Notes: a model not told the origin generated them from the sequence alone. A DNA stretch of 39,342 nucleotides from Bacteroidota bacterium (GCA_003045865.1 PZPB01000019.1:1-39342); one strand, 5' to 3'. Shown: positions 25,732 to 34,392, numbered from the stretch's first letter. Made by a program: numbers and translations.

Positions 25732-26010
25732 GAGGCAAAATCACCCAGCAATTCTCCCAGTCCATCTCACTACTCAAATCTCACAGCGTAGCGATCTTAA
25801 TACTATCAGGCGCTAAACCGCCTCACTACAAAATGCCGAATTAAAAATAAATTTCACTTTCCGCCAACTCACGCGATAAATCGCATGGCTAGGGAACCAT
25901 CGAATTTCAACTGAACTACCATTGAATCTCGTTTCAGAGGCAGAATCATTAATCAATCTTCCAATCCAATCTCACTACTCAAACCTAATAGCGCAGCGTA
26001 CTAAGTACTA
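25732..26010. repeat. Ungapped 74-nt direct repeat in intergenic DNA
   Basis: 25732-25805 and 25937-26010 align without gaps with 55 of 74 identical bases. The best-kept part is CAATCTCACTACTCAAA-like sequence followed by AGCGTAGCG/AGCGCAGCG. The second copy reaches within 5 nt of the polA stop codon. No open frame spans the copies. It fills most of the 434-nt gap before polA; the 130 nt between copies hold nothing I recognise. Confidence 0.7.
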
Positions 26011-26014
26011 AACA

Positions 26015-28813
26015 TCAATGCGCCTCCAACCAATTTGCACCATAACCACTCTCTACCAATAAAGGCACTTCGGTTTTTACGGCTGTTTGCATTTTATCAA
26101 CAATCAATGCGGTCACTTCCTCCAATTCTTCTTTGGGGGCGTCGAAAACCAATTCATCGTGCACCTGTAAAAGCATTTTGGTTTTAAAGGGAGCCAAGGC
26201 TTGATCGATATTGATCATAGCAATTTTAATGATATCGGCCGCCGAGCCTTGAATAGGAGCATTAACGGCATTGCGCTCGGCATGTCCGCGTACCACGGCA
26301 TTTCTACTGTTAATGTCTTTTAAATAGCGACGTCTGCCTAACATGGTTTCCACAAAGCCTTGCTCGCGAGCCAGTTCTTTCTGCGCTTCAATATAATCTC
26401 GGATACCGGGGTAGGTTTTAAAATAGCTCTTGATGATATCACTAGCTTCGCCGCGACTTAAACTGGTTTGCTGGCTTAGTCCATAAGCACTTACGCCGTA
26501 AATAATACCAAAGTTCACGGTCTTCGCATTGCTACGCATCTCTCTACTTACCTCATCTAGGGGCAGCCCAAAAACTTTAGCCGCAGTGGCTGCATGAATA
26601 TCTTCGCCATTAATAAAGGCTTCCATCATAGTTTTTTCCTGACTAAGCTGGGCAATTAAGCGCAATTCAATCTGACTGTAATCTGCCGCTAAAATTACGT
26701 GCTTTGCATCGCGGGGAATAAAGGCTTTACGCACTTCTTGTCCGCGCTTGGTGCGGATGGGTATATTTTGAAGATTAGGATTATTGCTACTCAATCGACC
26801 GGTGGCGGCTACTGCCTGATTAAAGCTACTGTGAATTCTGCCAGTTACATCGCTTACCATATCCGGTAGCGCATCTACGTAAGTACTTTTAAGCTTAACC
26901 ATTTGACGATAGTCCAAAATCTTTTGGATAATCTCATGATCCTTCGCTAAATCCTGCAACACATCCTCACCGGTGGCGTACTGTCCGCTTTTGGTTTTCT
27001 TCGGCTTTGCAATCAACTCCATTTCACCAAAAAGCACTTCACCCAATTGTCGCGGAGAAGCAATATTAAAATCGGGATTGCCTGATAGCTCGTGAATCTC
27101 ACGATCAAGATTAGCAATGTCTTCCGCTAATTCTGCAGATAGTCGCGATAAAGCTCCCCGATCGAGGTTAATGCCTTCCATCTCCATTTTCGCCAATACT
27201 TTTACCAAAGGCGTTTCAATTTCGGCCAAGACTTTAGCGGCGCTACTATCGGCTAATTTCTCTTTAAAAACCTGGGCTAAACGAAGGGTAATATCCGCAT
27301 CCTCTCCCGCATATTCAGCCGCTAAGGTAGGATCAACCTCACGCATGGTTTTTTGGTTTTTCCCCTTCTTACCAATCAACTCTTCGATAGATTGTGGCTG
27401 ATAATTTAGATACGTTTCCGCCATGATATCCATATTATGGCGCATGTCGGGATTAATTAAATAATGCGCCAACATAGTATCGAAAAGTGGTCCATTAACC
27501 GGCATTTCGTATTGATGCAAAACGCTTAGGTCGTACTTTAAATTCTGACCAATTTTCTCAATTTCAGGATGCTCAAAGAAGGGTCTAAACTCTTCTAAAA
27601 TTGTTTTTTCTTCCCCTTGCGGTAGATGCACATAATAGGCTATTCCTGGCTTATACGAGAAAGCAAGTCCTACCAATTCTGCTTTTTGTACATCCAAACT
27701 AGTGGTTTCAGTATCGAAACAAACCGACCTTTGCTTTAACAAGTTTTCCAGTAAAAGCTGACGTTCTTTCGGGTGCTGCACCAATTGGTAAAGGTGCTCG
27801 CTATTCGCTAAATTTTGATAGCTGCTGCTACTCGTTTGCTCCTCGCCTTCCACACTCGGGGCCGCGAACATATCCATTTGCCCGCCGGTATCTTTGGCTT
27901 TAATCTTCACATCACCTTGGGGCGCATCTGCCGTAGCGTCTGTACCTAAAACCCTGCGCGACAAGGCTCTAAATTCCAACTCTTTAAAAAGCTCTTGAAT
28001 CTTTTCCACATCCGCTGGATCCTTTTTAAAACTCGACTCTTCAAATTGTATGGGTACATCGATAATAATGCGCGCCAACTTTTTAGAAAGCAAGGCTTGC
28101 TCTTTATTATCGCGAATTTTCTCACCTAATTTTCCCTTAATCTCTTCGGCCTTCTCGTACATGGCTTCCATGGAACCAAATTGCTTTAAAAGCTTCGAGG
28201 CAGTTTTCGCTCCTACACCAGGAATCCCCGGAATATTATCCACCGCATCACCCATCATGCCCAAATAGTCTACTACTTGGTCTACATTATCAATATCAAA
28301 TTTGGCCTTAATCTCTTCAATACCCCAAACTTCGGCGGGATTGCCGCTGCGGCCAGGACGATACATGAAAATATTTTCGCTTACCAATTGACCAAAATCC
28401 TTATCGGGCGTCATCATAAACACCTCGTAACCCTCTTTCTCCGCTTGCTTGGCAAGGGTGCCAATTACATCGTCGGCTTCATAGCCATCTACCCCTAAAA
28501 AAGGAATATTAAAGGCTTCCGCCATTTTGCGTATATACGGAAAAGCCACCTTTATTCCCTCGGGAGTTTCCTCGCGCTGGGCCTTGTACAAATCGTACTC
28601 TATATGACGCACTGTGGGCGCACTGGTATCGTAAACGATCGCAATATGCGAGGGGTTTTTCTTTTCTAAAATCTCCAGCAAAGTGGTTGTAAAACCAAAA
28701 ATGGCCGAAGTATCTAATCCGTTCGAGTTAATCCGCGGATTATTAATAAAGGCGAAATACGAGCGATAGATAAGGGCAAAGGCATCGAGTAAATATAATG
28801 TGGGCTTAGACAT
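26015..28813 (-). CDS. polA: DNA polymerase I
   Basis: 932 residues. The N-terminal 5'-nuclease domain (1 to about 290) has LLDAFALIYRSYFAF, GVDGYEADDVIGTLA, and the helix-hairpin-helix DNIPGIPGVGAKTA. The 3'-5' exonuclease domain keeps the DxE motif in CFDTETTSLD (about 365) and later DTMLAHYLINP and YAGEDADIT, so proofreading is probably active, unlike in some polA. The polymerase domain has motif A DYSQIELRLIAQLS (about 710), motif B RSNAKTVNFGIIYG and motif C QVHDELVFD (about 886). It repairs DNA and removes Okazaki primers. A -7-like TATTTTCG lies before the start. Confidence 0.97.
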   Translation of the reverse strand: MSKPTLYLLDAFALIYRSYFAFINNPRINSNGLDTSAIFGFTTTLLEILEKKNPSHIAIVYDTSAPTVRHIEYDLYKAQREETPEGIKVAFPYIRKMAEAFNIPFLGVDGYEADDVIGTLAKQAEKEGYEVFMMTPDKDFGQLVSENIFMYRPGRSGNPAEVWGIEEIKAKFDIDNVDQVVDYLGMMGDAVDNIPGIPGVGAKTASKLLKQFGSMEAMYEKAEEIKGKLGEKIRDNKEQALLSKKLARIIIDVPIQFEESSFKKDPADVEKIQELFKELEFRALSRRVLGTDATADAPQGDVKIKAKDTGGQMDMFAAPSVEGEEQTSSSSYQNLANSEHLYQLVQHPKERQLLLENLLKQRSVCFDTETTSLDVQKAELVGLAFSYKPGIAYYVHLPQGEEKTILEEFRPFFEHPEIEKIGQNLKYDLSVLHQYEMPVNGPLFDTMLAHYLINPDMRHNMDIMAETYLNYQPQSIEELIGKKGKNQKTMREVDPTLAAEYAGEDADITLRLAQVFKEKLADSSAAKVLAEIETPLVKVLAKMEMEGINLDRGALSRLSAELAEDIANLDREIHELSGNPDFNIASPRQLGEVLFGEMELIAKPKKTKSGQYATGEDVLQDLAKDHEIIQKILDYRQMVKLKSTYVDALPDMVSDVTGRIHSSFNQAVAATGRLSSNNPNLQNIPIRTKRGQEVRKAFIPRDAKHVILAADYSQIELRLIAQLSQEKTMMEAFINGEDIHAATAAKVFGLPLDEVSREMRSNAKTVNFGIIYGVSAYGLSQQTSLSRGEASDIIKSYFKTYPGIRDYIEAQKELAREQGFVETMLGRRRYLKDINSRNAVVRGHAERNAVNAPIQGSAADIIKIAMINIDQALAPFKTKMLLQVHDELVFDAPKEELEEVTALIVDKMQTAVKTEVPLLVESGYGANWLEAH

Positions 28814-29023
28814 AGACTTTTTTATGAAGCACGAAAATAAGACTAATAAGCCATCAAGAAAGGGATGAATAGGTTAAATAGTACTTAGACCACTAAGGCT
28901 AGTAAATATTCTGCTGGTCCGCGAATGAAAACGGATTAGCTTGATTTAAAATCTGCCATTTCAAAAACCATCTACCCCAGTGTAAAAGCTATCTGCCCTA
29001 AAACCCACCTTTTACAAAAGGTC

Positions 29024-29057
29024 TGAGGCCTAATTTTACGTCGAACTAAGGTTTAAA
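29024..29057 (+). promoter_or_regulatory. Shared upstream element, copy C
   Basis: TGAGGCCTAATTTTACG followed by TCGAACTAAGGTTTAAAG. It is aligned with the copies at 3.2, 20.3, 32.9 and 33.1 kb. A separate -7-like TAATTTCG follows at 29070, so in this copy the element lies upstream of the core promoter. Confidence 0.6.
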
Positions 29058-29081
29058 GATTAATACTTTAATTTCGCCGCC

Positions 29082-30365
29082 GTGCACAATTTCCGCAATA
29101 AGCGGCTTATCCCTAAACATCAACACGTGTTATTCAGAATATTATTACCCCTCTTTTTACTCAGCTTGGTAGATATTTACGCCTATCAAGCCTTTAAAAC
29201 CCTCTCACGCGACCAGTTCTGGATTCGTTACGGTTACTGGATTGTTTCGGTACTTTTTCTAATTTTAGTCCTATATACTATCTTGAATTTCGATCGTAGT
29301 TCTGGTCCGCAAAATCCCGTTTTCAAAGTGGTAATGGCCAGCTTCGTGCTCTTATTTGTTCCCAAATTAATTATCAGTCTTTTCCTCCTTACGGAAGATG
29401 TGACCCGCATGTTAGTAGGTGTTGCAGGACAGTTTTCGGGCTCCGATTCTGAAACTTTTCTTCCCTCACGCCGGAAGTTTGTCAGTCAGATTGCTCTCGG
29501 AATAGCGGTAATTCCCTTTGCCGGAATTTTATACGGCGTTATTAAGGGCAAGTACAACTATAAGGTCCTAAAGAAAACCCTTTACTTCCCGGATTTACCT
29601 GCGGCCTTCGAAGGTTTTACCCTTACGCAAATTTCGGATGTGCATAGCGGCAGCTTCGATAATGCCGAGAAAATCGCCTATGGCATTGGCCTAATTAACG
29701 AGCAGGAAAGTGACATGATTGTTTTCACAGGCGACTTAGTAAACAATAGCGCCGATGAAATGGAACCATGGAAGGAAGTCTTTTCTAAGTTAAAAGCACC
29801 AATGGGTAAGTATTCCATCTTGGGCAACCACGATTACGGCGATTATATTACTTGGCCATCTGCGGCAGCGAAAGAAGCCAATATGCAGAAGCTTTACCAA
29901 ACGCATAAAGATATTGGCTTTGACCTTTTGCGCAATGAAAATCGTCGGATTGAAAAAGACGGCGAAAGCTTCCGTTTAGTGGGTGTTGAAAATTGGGGAA
30001 CCGGTGGTTTTGTGCAACACGGCGATTTAGATAAAGCGACGGCTGATACTAATGCAAATGACTTTCATGTGTTGCTTTCGCATGACCCTTCGCATTTCGA
30101 CCAAATTGTAAAAACCTATCCTAAAAAAATGTCGCTTACCTTAAGTGGGCATACTCATGGAATGCAATTTGGCATTGAAATTCCAGGCTGGATAAAATGG
30201 AGTCCCGTAAAATATCGCTACCCCAAATGGGCAGGTTTGTACGAAGAAATGGGCAAATACCTTTATGTAAATCGCGGCTTTGGCTTTTTAGCTTTCCCAG
30301 GAAGGGTAGGCATTTGGCCTGAAATTACCGTTTTGGAGTTTAAAAAAGGGGAAACAATCGTCTGA
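29082..30365 (+). CDS. Membrane-anchored metallophosphoesterase
   Basis: 427 residues. About four hydrophobic helices in the first 150 residues (VLFRILLPLFLLSLVDIYAY, YWIVSVLFLILVLYTIL, VVMASFVLLFVPKLIISLFL, IALGIAVIPFAGILYG), then a calcineurin-like phosphoesterase domain: DVHSG near 187, FTGDLVNN, GNHDYGDY, and SGHTHGMQFG, which together give the two-metal site. Related proteins (YkuE-like) act on phospholipids or similar substrates at the membrane surface; the real substrate is unknown. The start is a GTG at 29082. It lies so close to the predicted transcription start that a second GTG at 29127 is a serious alternative. Confidence 0.85.
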   Translation: MHNFRNKRLIPKHQHVLFRILLPLFLLSLVDIYAYQAFKTLSRDQFWIRYGYWIVSVLFLILVLYTILNFDRSSGPQNPVFKVVMASFVLLFVPKLIISLFLLTEDVTRMLVGVAGQFSGSDSETFLPSRRKFVSQIALGIAVIPFAGILYGVIKGKYNYKVLKKTLYFPDLPAAFEGFTLTQISDVHSGSFDNAEKIAYGIGLINEQESDMIVFTGDLVNNSADEMEPWKEVFSKLKAPMGKYSILGNHDYGDYITWPSAAAKEANMQKLYQTHKDIGFDLLRNENRRIEKDGESFRLVGVENWGTGGFVQHGDLDKATADTNANDFHVLLSHDPSHFDQIVKTYPKKMSLTLSGHTHGMQFGIEIPGWIKWSPVKYRYPKWAGLYEEMGKYLYVNRGFGFLAFPGRVGIWPEITVLEFKKGETIV

Positions 30366-30395
30366 TTAAGTATCTTGGCGGCCCAAAATATTGTT

Positions 30396-30884
30396 ATGAA
30401 GACCATTATCCGTTTAGGCCTACTTATTTTATCGATTAGCTTATTCTCATCTTGTGAAAAAGATGAAGAAAACGCCACTGGCGAACCAACTTTATCTACC
30501 GTTCTCAAAGGCAATTTCAATATTACACGCGCAGATTACAGTGGCAGTCTAGGTACCATCTTGGGTAGCGTTCCTGTTTCGGGCACTGGCACCAACACCG
30601 ATGGTAATTTCCTTTTTGAATCCTTCACCAAAACCACTACCTACTTATTAAACACGAATATGGAAGTGTCGTCCACTAGTTACCCTCTCTACCTTGCAGG
30701 GGCAGGAACTTTTCAAATTCTTAGTGATAACAGCTTTAGTATTAATGACCCAATAACTGGCTCAACCACCTATGAGGTAAGTGCGATGACCGCTAATAGT
30801 CTAGTATTAAGTAGGAGTTACCAGCGCGACACTTTAGGGGGTAGCGCAAGTTTGGTCTTAAACTTATATCTATCGAAGGACTAG
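30396..30884 (+). CDS. Lipoprotein, first of two paralogues
   Basis: 162 residues from ATG 30396 (MKTIIRLGLLILSISLFSSC), signal peptide with lipobox FSSC. The mature part is beta-rich: LKGNFNITRADYSGSLGTILG, an SGTGTNTDGNF segment, and an ending QRDTLGGSASLVLNLYLSK. The same architecture occurs in the neighbour at 31147-31656. No family recognised. A short GC hairpin with TTTTT (30883-30900) overlaps the stop and may be a weak terminator. Confidence 0.75.
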   Translation: MKTIIRLGLLILSISLFSSCEKDEENATGEPTLSTVLKGNFNITRADYSGSLGTILGSVPVSGTGTNTDGNFLFESFTKTTTYLLNTNMEVSSTSYPLYLAGAGTFQILSDNSFSINDPITGSTTYEVSAMTANSLVLSRSYQRDTLGGSASLVLNLYLSKD

Positions 30885-31146
30885 CCCCGAAAGGCTTTTT
30901 CAGGAAATTATTTTAGGAAGAGAGATTGTCAAAATAAGGCCACTCTGTTGCGTTTTATTTCACCCTTTATCTCTGTTTACTAGTCCATTAGAGGTATTTT
31001 TTACGATCCTGCTAAGGTTCCAATAATGGTCATATCCCTTTAGTAATTGCACGCGGATCTGTGTTTAATTAGATAATGTTGTTTTAGCATTTGAGCAAGG
31101 TGAATCAAGCTTCTGATTTACTACATTCGTAATCTAATTTCACAAC

Positions 31147-31656
31147 ATGAAAACAGTTTTCAAACTAAGCCTTTTAATACTTGCCATTAGCCTAACGTCC
31201 TGTAGTAAAGATCGCGATAATGATACTTCAGGCAGTCAAAATTTAACTGGTTTAGCGGCCTTTTTAAATGGCGAATTCAACGTCACTCGAACCGATTACA
31301 ACGGCAGTCTAACTACTGTTATCGCTACTATTCCCTTAAATGGAACAGGAACGGGAACACAAGGTTTCTATAATTTTAACGCCAATGCTAAAACCGTTTC
31401 TTATTCTGTACAAACTACCATGCAAGCTTCGGTTTTAGGGCAAAATATTGACTTCCCTGTTAACGTAGGAGGCAACGGAACCATACAATATGTTAGCGAT
31501 ACACGTTTCACTATTAGCGACCCAAATAACGGCACAACCACTTACGATGTAAGTAATCAAAGCAGCACAGGCTTACGCGCTACTACTCGCTTTGAAACCG
31601 ATACTTTGGGCGGTACGGTAGATTTATTACTAGATGTATACTTGGAGAAGAAGTAG
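31147..31656 (+). CDS. Lipoprotein, second of two paralogues
   Basis: 169 residues, MKTVFKLSLLILAISLTSC with lipobox LTSC. Clearly related to the preceding lipoprotein: LNGEFNVTRTDYNGSLTTV matches LKGNFNITRADYSGSLGTI, the middle holds FTISDPNNGTTTYDVS versus FSINDPITGSTTYEVS, and both end in DTLGG...L.YL. They arose by tandem duplication but are now well diverged. A -7-like TACATTCG precedes it, so it has its own promoter. Confidence 0.75.
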   Translation: MKTVFKLSLLILAISLTSCSKDRDNDTSGSQNLTGLAAFLNGEFNVTRTDYNGSLTTVIATIPLNGTGTGTQGFYNFNANAKTVSYSVQTTMQASVLGQNIDFPVNVGGNGTIQYVSDTRFTISDPNNGTTTYDVSNQSSTGLRATTRFETDTLGGTVDLLLDVYLEKK

Positions 31657-31759
31657 TTAATAGCTACTAATTACTGCGGATAATTTAAACTTCTCTATAG
31701 TAGTAAATTTGACCTCATACCGCTTATACTTATTGTTCTTAAAGCCGCATATCCTGCTA

Positions 31760-31809
31760 ATTAGATAATCATCTACAAAACGAAATAAATTTGTGGATGA
31801 TTATCTAAT
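31760..31809. repeat. Long AT-rich inverted repeat between convergent genes
   Basis: Left arm 31760-31779 and right arm 31790-31809 pair over 20 bp with a single G-T pair, leaving a 10-nt loop. No GC core or T tract is present, so it is not a typical terminator, but its place between the lipoprotein and threonine dehydrogenase stops would suit one. Part of the left arm (TAATTAGATAAT, 31758-31769) also occurs at 31066-31077, before the second lipoprotein gene. Confidence 0.65.
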
Positions 31810-31889
31810 AGGGTAATTCCCTCCGCTAAGAATCAAGCGGACGCCAATCAATTTATTTATAAGTCTACGGGCAATACCTGAATATGGTA

Positions 31890-32828
31890 TTAGCTCAAAT
31901 TTTTCAACATATCTTTTACCATCGCCTCAAGGCTAAATTCGGGCTGCCAATTCCAATGTTCGCGCGCTACCGAATCGTCGATGCTGGAAGGCCAACCTTT
32001 AGCGATTTCATTGCGAGAGTCGATATTATAGTCCATCTTAAAATTGGGCTTTTCCTTGCGAATAGCGGCCGCCAATTCTTCAGGATTAAAACTAAAAGCG
32101 CCTACATTATAAGAGGTTCTAATTTTAACCTGCTCGGCGGGTGCTTCCATAATGCCAATGGTTGCCTTAATAGCATCGGGCATATACATCATTGGCAGAC
32201 TGGAGTCGGCCCCCAAATAACAGGTGTAATCCTGGTCTTTCGCTGCCTTGTGGAAAATATCCACCGCATAATCAGTGGTACCGCCACCGGGCTCGGTTTT
32301 ATAGGAGATTAGTCCAGGGTAGCGCAAGCCTCGCGTATCTACTCCATATTTCTTAAAATAATATTCACACCAAAGTTCGCCCGCTAATTTGCTGATGCCA
32401 TAAACCGTACCCGGATCCATTACCGTTAACTGCGGGGTATTATCACGTGGCGTATTCGGGCCAAAAGCAGCGATAGAACTGGGCCAGTACATTTTTTTAA
32501 AATGCTTTTCGCGCGCCATTTCCAAGAAATTGAAAAGGCTTTGCATATTAAGATCCCAACCTTTCAAGGGCATTTTTTCGGCGGTGGCCGAAAGCATGGC
32601 TACTAAATGATAAACTTGGGTAACATTGTGCTTCTTAATAATGTCGAAAGCGGCCTTTGCATCAAGGGCGTTGAGAGTTTCAAAGGGGCCTTGGGCAAGG
32701 CGCTCGGCTGAGGGCTGACGCAGATCGGAGGCGATTACATTATCCGCTCCGTAATTGTTACGCAGGGTTTCTACTAAGTCGGTACCAATCTGGCCGGATG
32801 AGCCGAGAACTAATATTTTTTCAGACAT
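31890..32828 (-). CDS. L-threonine 3-dehydrogenase, SDR type
   Basis: 312 residues from ATG 32828 (MSEKILVLGSSGQIGTDLV). It belongs to extended short-chain dehydrogenases, with the GxxGxxG loop, the serine strand YWPSSIAAFGP, and the YGISK catalytic pair. The pattern HLVAMLSATAEKMPLKGWDLNM, RYPGLISYKTEPGGGTTDYAVDIFH and LPMMYMPDAIKATI fits the NAD-dependent threonine dehydrogenases known from Flavobacterium and Cupriavidus, which make 2-amino-3-ketobutyrate. A TTG at 32852 would overlap the -7 box, so the ATG is preferred. No kbl partner gene lies next to it. Confidence 0.85.
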   Translation of the reverse strand: MSEKILVLGSSGQIGTDLVETLRNNYGADNVIASDLRQPSAERLAQGPFETLNALDAKAAFDIIKKHNVTQVYHLVAMLSATAEKMPLKGWDLNMQSLFNFLEMAREKHFKKMYWPSSIAAFGPNTPRDNTPQLTVMDPGTVYGISKLAGELWCEYYFKKYGVDTRGLRYPGLISYKTEPGGGTTDYAVDIFHKAAKDQDYTCYLGADSSLPMMYMPDAIKATIGIMEAPAEQVKIRTSYNVGAFSFNPEELAAAIRKEKPNFKMDYNIDSRNEIAKGWPSSIDDSVAREHWNWQPEFSLEAMVKDMLKNLS

Positions 32829-32849
32829 CTTGCATTTTTTGAGAGAGGG

Positions 32850-32857
32850 CAAATATA
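32850..32857 (-). promoter_or_regulatory. -7 element of the threonine dehydrogenase gene
   Basis: TATATTTG on the minus strand, exact TAnnTTTG match, 21 nt before the ATG at 32828. Confidence 0.55.
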
Positions 32858-32874
32858 TTCACTTATTTGGTCCC

Positions 32875-32909
32875 TTATAAGCTTAGCTCGGCCTAAAATT
32901 ATAGCCTCA
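32875..32909 (-). promoter_or_regulatory. Shared upstream element, copy B
   Basis: Minus strand TGAGGCTATAATTTTAGGCC then GAGCTAAGCTTATA. Bases 32909-32888 are identical to copy A (3220-3199). Its AATTTTA core lies about 40 nt upstream of the -7 box, so here it is not the spacer but an upstream site. Confidence 0.6.
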
Positions 32910-33080
32910 GATTTTCAATAAAAAGAAAAGACAAATCTGGATCAAACAGCTGCAGCTGCTATAGCAAATGAGCAAGATGCAGGATTTTTGGTTTTATTGA
33001 AAAAACGCTACTAAACCACTTCTAAAAAGCGTTTTTCTTCGCCTTAACCCTTCGCAATAGCCCACTATTAATAAGAGTTC
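32910..33080. other. Rest of the divergent intergenic region before the Nramp-related gene
   Basis: The 310-nt gap holds shared elements at both edges. Between them I see only a CAGCTGCAGCTG palindrome near 32947 and a hairpin-like pair AAACGCT/AGCGTTT around 33004-33036; no gene is supported. Confidence 0.4.
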
Positions 33081-33118
33081 TGCGGCCTAATTTTATATCG
33101 AACTCAAGTTTATATTTA
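33081..33118 (+). promoter_or_regulatory. Promoter with shared upstream element, copy D
   Basis: TGCGGCCTAATTTTATA, then TCGAACTCAAGTT, then TATATTTA (33111-33118) as -7 box, 20 nt before the ATG at 33139. As in the pyrH copy, the element covers the -33 region and the whole spacer. Confidence 0.65.
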
Positions 33119-33138
33119 CGGTCTCGCTAATTTACACG

Positions 33139-34392
33139 ATGAACAAATTCTTAAAGTCACTTGGTCCGGGAATCCTTTTTGCTAGCACTGCCATTGGGGT
33201 AAGCCACTTGGTGCAAAGCACCCGTGCGGGAGCCGATTATGGCTTCGGGCTTTTGTGGGCGGTAATTTTAGCCAATGTTTTAAAGTATCCCTTCTTCGAA
33301 TACGGGGCACGCTATGCGAGCGCCACAGGAGAATCGCTAATTGATGGCTATAAGCGTAAAGGTCTCTGGATGCTTTGGCTATATGTTGGAATTACCCTGG
33401 CCTCGATGTTTTTCGTTAGTGCGGCCGTGGGAGCGGTAACCGCGGGCTTTATGCATCAACTTTTCGGGCTAGAAAAACTCTTTAGCATTAAAATCACCAC
33501 CGCTTTAGTCTTTATTCTGTGCATCGCAATCTTATTGATCGGTCGTTATAAAATCCTTGATCGTCTAATAAAAGTTATTGGCTCGGTACTTTTAATCTCT
33601 ACCCTCAGTGCCTTTTTTATAAGCATCTGGCAAGGGCCGAAAAGTCACGACTTTAGCTTCTTTAGCGCCGAAGTACTCGACCCTACCGGCCCAGGCTTTT
33701 TGTTTTTAATCGCTTTAATGGGCTGGATGCCCACTGCGGTAGATTTGTCGGCTTGGTCGAGTTTATGGACCATTGCCCGTGCTAAAGAAAGTGGCTACCG
33801 TCCTAGTTTGAAAGAAACCCTAAACGAATTTCGATTTGGCTATTGGCTAAGTGCTTTTTTAGCCCCTTGCTTTTTAGTTTTGGGCGCCTTTTTAGTATAC
33901 GGAACCGGACAAAGTCTCAATGCTAGCTCGGCGGGTTTTGCCAATGATATCATTTCCTTATACACCGAAAACATTGGCGATTGGAGTGAGCTTCTTATTG
34001 CCGCATCTGCTTTTAGCATAATGTTCGGAACTTGCATCGCAGTATTTGACGGATACGCCCGCGCAGGAAGACGTGTAATTGTACTCCTACAAAATAAGGA
34101 AGACCTTCATCAGGCTAATTCTAGGCTATATTCTTTGCTATTATTGGTGATTGGCGGTGGTGCTTTGGCGATTTACTATTTCTTTGGATCCTCGCTTAAA
34201 TCGCTAGTAGATATTGCCACCAGCATCAGCTTTGTGATTGCACCCATCATTGCCATCGTAAATTTCCAATTGGTAAGCCATCTGCCCGAAGAGGCGGCTC
34301 GACCTAAATTGGTGATGCGAATTTTAAGCTATGTAGGCATTATATTTCTCAGTGCCTTTAGTTTAATCTATTTGTTTTTTGGAATTTTCTAA
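33139..34392 (+). CDS. Nramp-related membrane transporter lacking the canonical metal-site motifs
   Basis: 417 residues with about 11 hydrophobic helices; the N-terminus SLGPGILFASTAIGVSHLVQ, FGLLWAVILANVLKYPFFEYGARYA and TGESLIDGYKRKG place it in the Nramp family (COG1914-like). Classical Nramp proteins have DPGN in helix 1 and MPH in helix 6 to bind Mn or Fe; here the equivalents read STAIGVSHL and GWMPTAVDLSAW. This fits a divergent clade of unknown substrate, common in Bacteroidota. It may carry Mg, another cation, or something else. Own promoter; its stop overlaps that of the convergent sugar dehydrogenase gene by 4 nt. Confidence 0.82.
   Translation: MNKFLKSLGPGILFASTAIGVSHLVQSTRAGADYGFGLLWAVILANVLKYPFFEYGARYASATGESLIDGYKRKGLWMLWLYVGITLASMFFVSAAVGAVTAGFMHQLFGLEKLFSIKITTALVFILCIAILLIGRYKILDRLIKVIGSVLLISTLSAFFISIWQGPKSHDFSFFSAEVLDPTGPGFLFLIALMGWMPTAVDLSAWSSLWTIARAKESGYRPSLKETLNEFRFGYWLSAFLAPCFLVLGAFLVYGTGQSLNASSAGFANDIISLYTENIGDWSELLIAASAFSIMFGTCIAVFDGYARAGRRVIVLLQNKEDLHQANSRLYSLLLLVIGGGALAIYYFFGSSLKSLVDIATSISFVIAPIIAIVNFQLVSHLPEEAARPKLVMRILSYVGIIFLSAFSLIYLFFGIF

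Noticed and set aside
25732-26010. CRISPR-like array from the repeated 74-nt unit.
   Set aside because: Only two diverged copies exist, much longer than CRISPR repeats, with a single 131-nt interval and no cas genes.
32968-33000. A 10-codon frame ending in aromatic residues (MSKMQDFWFY) followed by a hairpin-like pair, as in a leader-peptide attenuator.
   Set aside because: The next gene is an Nramp-like transporter with its own promoter after the hairpin, no aromatic amino acid gene is near, and a frame this short arises easily by chance.
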